Assembly (NCBI GenBank): GCA_030599405.1
Contig: JAUVOB010000034.1
Location: 1 to 8,733 of the forward strand
Length of the DNA stretch: 8,733 nucleotides
Origin: Chloroflexota bacterium
Lineage (GTDB): Bacteria; Chloroflexota; Anaerolineae; Promineifilales; Promineifilaceae
Direction: 5' to 3'
The notes under the pieces were generated by a model. That model was not told where the DNA came from. It saw only the letters and a program-made list of their open reading frames with translations, and searched no databases. Positions 5,114-8,733 of this stretch are shown one piece after another. The position numbers and the translations under genes are program-made. The first letter of the stretch is position 1. Every line of letters begins with the position of its first letter.

Positions 5114-8100
5114 ATGAGACTTAAGCGCCTTTCTCTACACGGATACAAGACCTTCGCCACCAAGACCGATTTCGAGTTTGGTCAAGGCATTACGGCGATC
5201 GTTGGTCCAAATGGTTGTGGTAAGAGCAATATTGCGGACGCGATTCGCTGGGTACTTGGCGAACAGAGTTACAGCACATTACGCGGCCGTCGAACGACCG
5301 ACATGATTTTCGCTGGCAGCCGGTCACGAACCCGGGCAGGAATGGCCCAGGCTGTCCTCACCCTTGACAATCAGGAAGGTTGGCTTGCCTTAGACTATGC
5401 CGAGATCGAAGTCGGCCGTCGCGCGTACCGTTCCGGCGAAAATGAATACATTCTCAACCAACAGAAGGTTCGGCTTCGCGACGTGAACGAATTGCTGGCT
5501 AACAGCGGACTAGGAGCTAGAACCTACACAATTATTGGGCAAGGGCTTGTCGATCAGGCATTGTCTCTTCGCGCTGACGAGAGAAGAGCTCTATTCGAAG
5601 AAGCAGCGGGTATTTCCCACTACAAGCTAAAGCGAGCCGAGACAATCCGTCACCTGGATGAGACGAAACGCAACCTTGAGCGTGTCTATGACATTATCGC
5701 AGAAATTGAGCCTAGATTACGAAGCCTAAAGAGACAAGCGAATAGAGCTAAGAACTACGAGCATGTGGCTGCCGATCTGCATTATCATCTGCGGATTTGG
5801 TTCGGTTTCCATTGGGAACGGACCCGAAAAGAGCTCCGCGCTACACGAGAGGAGAGCAGTGTTGCCCAGGATACCTGGGATATGGGACGGAAATCACAGC
5901 TTGCCCTGCAAAAAGAAATCGACGATTTACGGCGTGAGATAAGCGGACTCGTGCGAACTATCCAAGACAAGGAAGATGACAGAGAGACACTTCGTTCAAA
6001 ACTGGAAGTGGCAAATCGCGATGCTGCGATATTGGCAGAAAGGCTGAACTTCACAAAAAAGAGGCTGTCTGAAATCGAGGAAGACATTCCACGGCTAGAT
6101 AGGCAGAAATCTCTTGCACAAGAGGAACTCAACAAGGCTATTCTCGAATTCGAAAGTGCTAGTAAACACCTCGACATCGAGATCAACTCCCTCTTCCACT
6201 TTGAGGAACGTGTACGCGTCCAAGAGTCGGTGATTGATAAATGGGAGCTGACCTTATCAGATCTTGATCGTAATCGTTCCGATAACCAAGCCCAGATAAA
6301 CCAGGCCTCGGGCTCTCTAGAGCAATTGCGCGAGAGACTGGTTGCGAGGCAAAATGAACTAGTGGACCCGGAGGAAATACAAAGAATCGAGGACGATGTT
6401 CAAAAGAGACGGACCACAGTTGGAGGATTAGAGGAGTCAATCGAGGTCGAAAAAGTCAAGCTGACTAATACCGAGCAAGAGCTCGAAAAGATCTCAAGAC
6501 AAATTCTAGAGGCACGTGACCACCAAGAAACGACTGCCCAAGATAATAGGCGACTCGAATTAGATCGCGCAAAGCTAGAAACTCAGCGCCAGATCCTCGA
6601 AGCTGTTGATGGATCATCAGATTTTGATATGTCGAAATTCTCATCCTTTGTCGGCTATCTTGACGAGTTAATAACTACTCCACCTGAGTACGAAATTGCC
6701 ATTAGGAATGCGCTTTCCGAGAAACTCAGGGCCCTGGTTATCACTAGTGTAACCGAGCTATGGGGTCTTGCGAAGATGGCGCCAGCCAATAGCTTCATTG
6801 CCGACCTTCAATCGGTTTCACCACACCCAAGGATCACAACTCCGGACAATCCAGCTGTAATCGGATGGGCTAATGAGTATGTCAAGGCAGAGAAGTCTGC
6901 TTCTAACATTGTAGACCTACTGCTTGGACGCGTTCTGTTGATTGCCGCGGAGCCTACAGAAGCTTTCACCCTTGCCCGAGAATTACCTCCTGGGAGTTCT
7001 ACCGTGACCTTGGATGGTCTCGTTGTGCACGCTGGTGGACTCTTGAAAACTCCTGCAGCACAGGATAGTGAGCGGATAGAGCGCCGTGAGGAACTTGAGA
7101 GGATCAGGACTGAGATTGGTAAGAATGAAGACCTGCGATTGCGATCCATGCAGAAAGTAGAAGAAGTGCAACGCGAGATCGTCGAACTTCAGAAAACTAA
7201 TGATAACATCGCAAGGGATCTCCGACTTCAGAGAGAGAGCACGAACGTTTCTGAGCGCAAGTTATTTGAGTCGAGACATGCTCTGGAATCGATCGAAGTT
7301 GAATTTCAGGCAACTTCCAACCGCCAGGAAACCATAGCCAATGAGATGCACTCGCTTAATAACCGGATTCTTGAAACCGAGGAACTGATAAACAAATACT
7401 CGATTGCCAGTACCAAGGTTGAAAGCTCGATTGAACAGGCCAATTTGGAACTGAAGGAGCTACCTGCTGCTGAAATTGCAGATGAAAGGCGCCATCTTGA
7501 ACAAGCAGTCGAGGCGGCAAAGACAATAGTCGCCGGTCGACAGGCAGTGGTTGACAGCCGGCGCGCAACCCTGCTTCAGATAGATGAGCAACTTGACCGA
7601 ATCGGCGAGCGGATAAATGACCTCCGGTCAAGAGAAGTTGATATGCAACTTGAGGAGCGTGCAGCTATTGCCAGACGTCTTGAGGCAGAGATGGATGACC
7701 TGAAGACAAGCCTGTCGCCGACACAAAGCTCGCTTCGAGAGAAACAAGATAACCTCTCGACTTTTGAGAAGAATCTCAGCGACCAACTTATCCAAAACCA
7801 GGATGCTGAGAACCAGTATCTACAGGCCAGACTGGCACTGAACCAGGCGGAGAATCGTATTGATGGCCTCCGTGAGCGGATATCAACCGATCTTGGCTTA
7901 GTAGATTTACCGTTTGACGACGACGAGATAGCCCAATCACCTCTTCCTATGACCGATGTCGTGGAGCGCCTGCCGGCTGTTGACGAATTGCCTGAGGACA
8001 TCGAACGGACGATTCAACGGTTTCGAGGTCAGTTGCATCGAATGGGAGGAATTAACCCAGAAGCCCCGGTCGAGTATGAGGATACCAGACAGCGGCACGA

Positions 8101-8662
8101 ATTCCTGCAAAAGCAAGTAGTGGACTTGAACACTACCATTGAGCAGTTACAAGAGGTGATTGTTGAATTAGACGAGCTTACCTCGAGAGCTTTTGTTGAA
8201 ACAGTCCAGCGGGTCGATGAGAACTTTGGTGAGGTGTTCCGCCGACTATTCGGAGGTGGAACCGGCAGACTAGTACTCACCGATCCTGAGCAGTTAACAA
8301 CGACTGGTGTTGATATCGTAGCCAGATTGCCTAATCGACGGGAGCAGGCCCTTGGCTTATTGTCAGGGGGAGAAAGATCGTTGACTGCGACTGCCTTGAT
8401 CTTCTCATTGCTAAAGGTTTCGCCGACACCTTTCTGTGTCTTGGATGAAGTGGATGCTATGCTTGACGAGGCAAATGTAAATCGTTTTCGAGAGATGCTC
8501 AAAGAGTTGAGTCAAGACACCCAATTTATCATCATCACTCATAACCGGGGAACGGTACAGGTCGCTGAGAGTGTCTACGGTGTTAGCATGGGTGCCGATA
8601 GCGCCAGCCAGGTTATCTCCATTAAACCCGAGGAATACGTAGCGGTGGCGGGCATCAGCTGA
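5114..8662 (+). CDS. smc: Chromosome segregation protein SMC
   Basis: At 1182 residues this is a full-length bacterial SMC (B. subtilis Smc is 1186). The N-terminal ATPase half has Walker A GPNGCGKSN (31-39), the arginine-loop region LRGRR (56-60) and the Q-loop IGQG (Gln143). A long coiled coil (~165-505) leads to the hinge (~509-650), then the return coil (~655-985). The C-terminal ATPase half has MGGIN followed by EYEDTRQRHEFL, the ABC signature LSGGERSLTA (from Leu1083), Walker B FCVLDEVDA (Asp1111, catalytic Glu1112), a D-loop, and the switch His1143 in IITHN. SMC dimers use ATP to extrude and hold DNA loops, organising the nucleoid with ScpA and ScpB, neither of which is encoded here. 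Two hinge details are unusual: ALS (533-535) where ALG is typical, and HAGGLLKT (639-646) in place of a GGxxTGG-like end. The reading frame is intact. Confidence 0.97.
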   Translation: MRLKRLSLHGYKTFATKTDFEFGQGITAIVGPNGCGKSNIADAIRWVLGEQSYSTLRGRRTTDMIFAGSRSRTRAGMAQAVLTLDNQEGWLALDYAEIEVGRRAYRSGENEYILNQQKVRLRDVNELLANSGLGARTYTIIGQGLVDQALSLRADERRALFEEAAGISHYKLKRAETIRHLDETKRNLERVYDIIAEIEPRLRSLKRQANRAKNYEHVAADLHYHLRIWFGFHWERTRKELRATREESSVAQDTWDMGRKSQLALQKEIDDLRREISGLVRTIQDKEDDRETLRSKLEVANRDAAILAERLNFTKKRLSEIEEDIPRLDRQKSLAQEELNKAILEFESASKHLDIEINSLFHFEERVRVQESVIDKWELTLSDLDRNRSDNQAQINQASGSLEQLRERLVARQNELVDPEEIQRIEDDVQKRRTTVGGLEESIEVEKVKLTNTEQELEKISRQILEARDHQETTAQDNRRLELDRAKLETQRQILEAVDGSSDFDMSKFSSFVGYLDELITTPPEYEIAIRNALSEKLRALVITSVTELWGLAKMAPANSFIADLQSVSPHPRITTPDNPAVIGWANEYVKAEKSASNIVDLLLGRVLLIAAEPTEAFTLARELPPGSSTVTLDGLVVHAGGLLKTPAAQDSERIERREELERIRTEIGKNEDLRLRSMQKVEEVQREIVELQKTNDNIARDLRLQRESTNVSERKLFESRHALESIEVEFQATSNRQETIANEMHSLNNRILETEELINKYSIASTKVESSIEQANLELKELPAAEIADERRHLEQAVEAAKTIVAGRQAVVDSRRATLLQIDEQLDRIGERINDLRSREVDMQLEERAAIARRLEAEMDDLKTSLSPTQSSLREKQDNLSTFEKNLSDQLIQNQDAENQYLQARLALNQAENRIDGLRERISTDLGLVDLPFDDDEIAQSPLPMTDVVERLPAVDELPEDIERTIQRFRGQLHRMGGINPEAPVEYEDTRQRHEFLQKQVVDLNTTIEQLQEVIVELDELTSRAFVETVQRVDENFGEVFRRLFGGGTGRLVLTDPEQLTTTGVDIVARLPNRREQALGLLSGGERSLTATALIFSLLKVSPTPFCVLDEVDAMLDEANVNRFREMLKELSQDTQFIIITHNRGTVQVAESVYGVSMGADSASQVISIKPEEYVAVAGIS

Positions 8663-8667
8663 TTGAT

Positions 8668-8693
8668 CGGGAGCTATTTATGCCCGGGAGCTA
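8668..8693 (+). repeat. 9-bp direct repeat downstream of smc
   Basis: CGGGAGCTA occurs at 8668-8676 and again at 8685-8693, 17 nt apart start to start. The second copy supplies the GGGAG ribosome binding site of the probable next gene. A duplicated binding site or chance are both possible. I see no terminator hairpin in this stretch; the longest pairing is only 4 bp (CGGG with CCCG). Confidence 0.3.
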
Positions 8694-8698
8694 GACAA

Positions 8699-8733
8699 AT
8701 GATAAAAAACGCCGGGCCGATTGAACTCGACCC
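8699..8733 (+). CDS. Probable start of the next gene (runs off the window)
   Basis: ATG at 8699 opens a frame that stays clear to the end of the window, giving MIKNAGPIELD plus a partial codon. A good Shine-Dalgarno stretch, GGGAG (8686-8690), lies 8 nt upstream, and the gap to smc is 36 nt, so it may be co-transcribed with smc. Eleven residues are too few to name a product. Confidence 0.4.
   Translation, partial: MIKNAGPIELD

Noticed and set aside
7576..8001. Long minus-strand frames within smc (also 5785-6186 and 8029-8502)
   Set aside because: They are serine/arginine-rich mirror frames of the charged SMC coiled coil and ATPase codons, with no domain signature.

Overview
This is a bacterial chromosomal segment with every recognisable gene on the + strand, roughly even base composition by eye, and short intergenic gaps. 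The large SMC protein, with an N-terminus reading MRLKRLSLHGYKTF, resembles SMC proteins I remember from Chloroflexota (Anaerolineae and relatives). The small membrane protein ending in ALGSRK and the PHP/AlbA-like fusion also fit that group. This assignment rests on recollection of protein style, not on a search, so treat Chloroflexota as likely but unproven.

Layout: (1) The window opens inside the last 58 codons of an OsmC/YhfA-type redox protein (to 178). (2) A 148-nt gap carries a good extended -10 promoter. It is followed by a tight three-gene cluster: a two-helix membrane protein (327-824), a 71-residue single-helix membrane protein (828-1043) and a stand-alone CheY-like response regulator (1058-1420). 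(3) After a 111-nt gap with a perfect 16-bp palindrome comes a second cluster: a 591-residue PHP metallo-phosphoesterase fused to an AlbA_2/Schlafen-like domain (TTG start, 1532-3307), a MogA/MoaB molybdopterin adenylyltransferase (3330-3824) and an RlmI-type PUA-containing 23S rRNA methyltransferase (3830-5038). (4) A 75-nt gap holds a consensus-like promoter placed so that smc (5114-8662) would be transcribed with almost no leader. (5) A probable new gene begins at 8699 and runs off the window.

The genes are mostly housekeeping: chromosome organisation (SMC), rRNA modification (RlmI-like), molybdenum cofactor synthesis (MogA-like) and probable nucleic-acid or nucleotide hydrolysis (PHP/AlbA_2). 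The membrane protein/response regulator cluster looks like an uncharacterised signalling or envelope unit. No mobile element, CRISPR array, tRNA, rRNA or phage signature is visible, and no convincing rho-independent terminator. I do not see a clearly new multi-gene system. The parts least explained by known biology are the PHP-AlbA_2 protein with its unassigned C-terminal domain and the two small membrane proteins coupled to a receiver-only regulator. The promoter layout (two promoters placed 4-10 nt from start codons, and weak or absent Shine-Dalgarno sequences at several genes) suggests leaderless transcription is used here.
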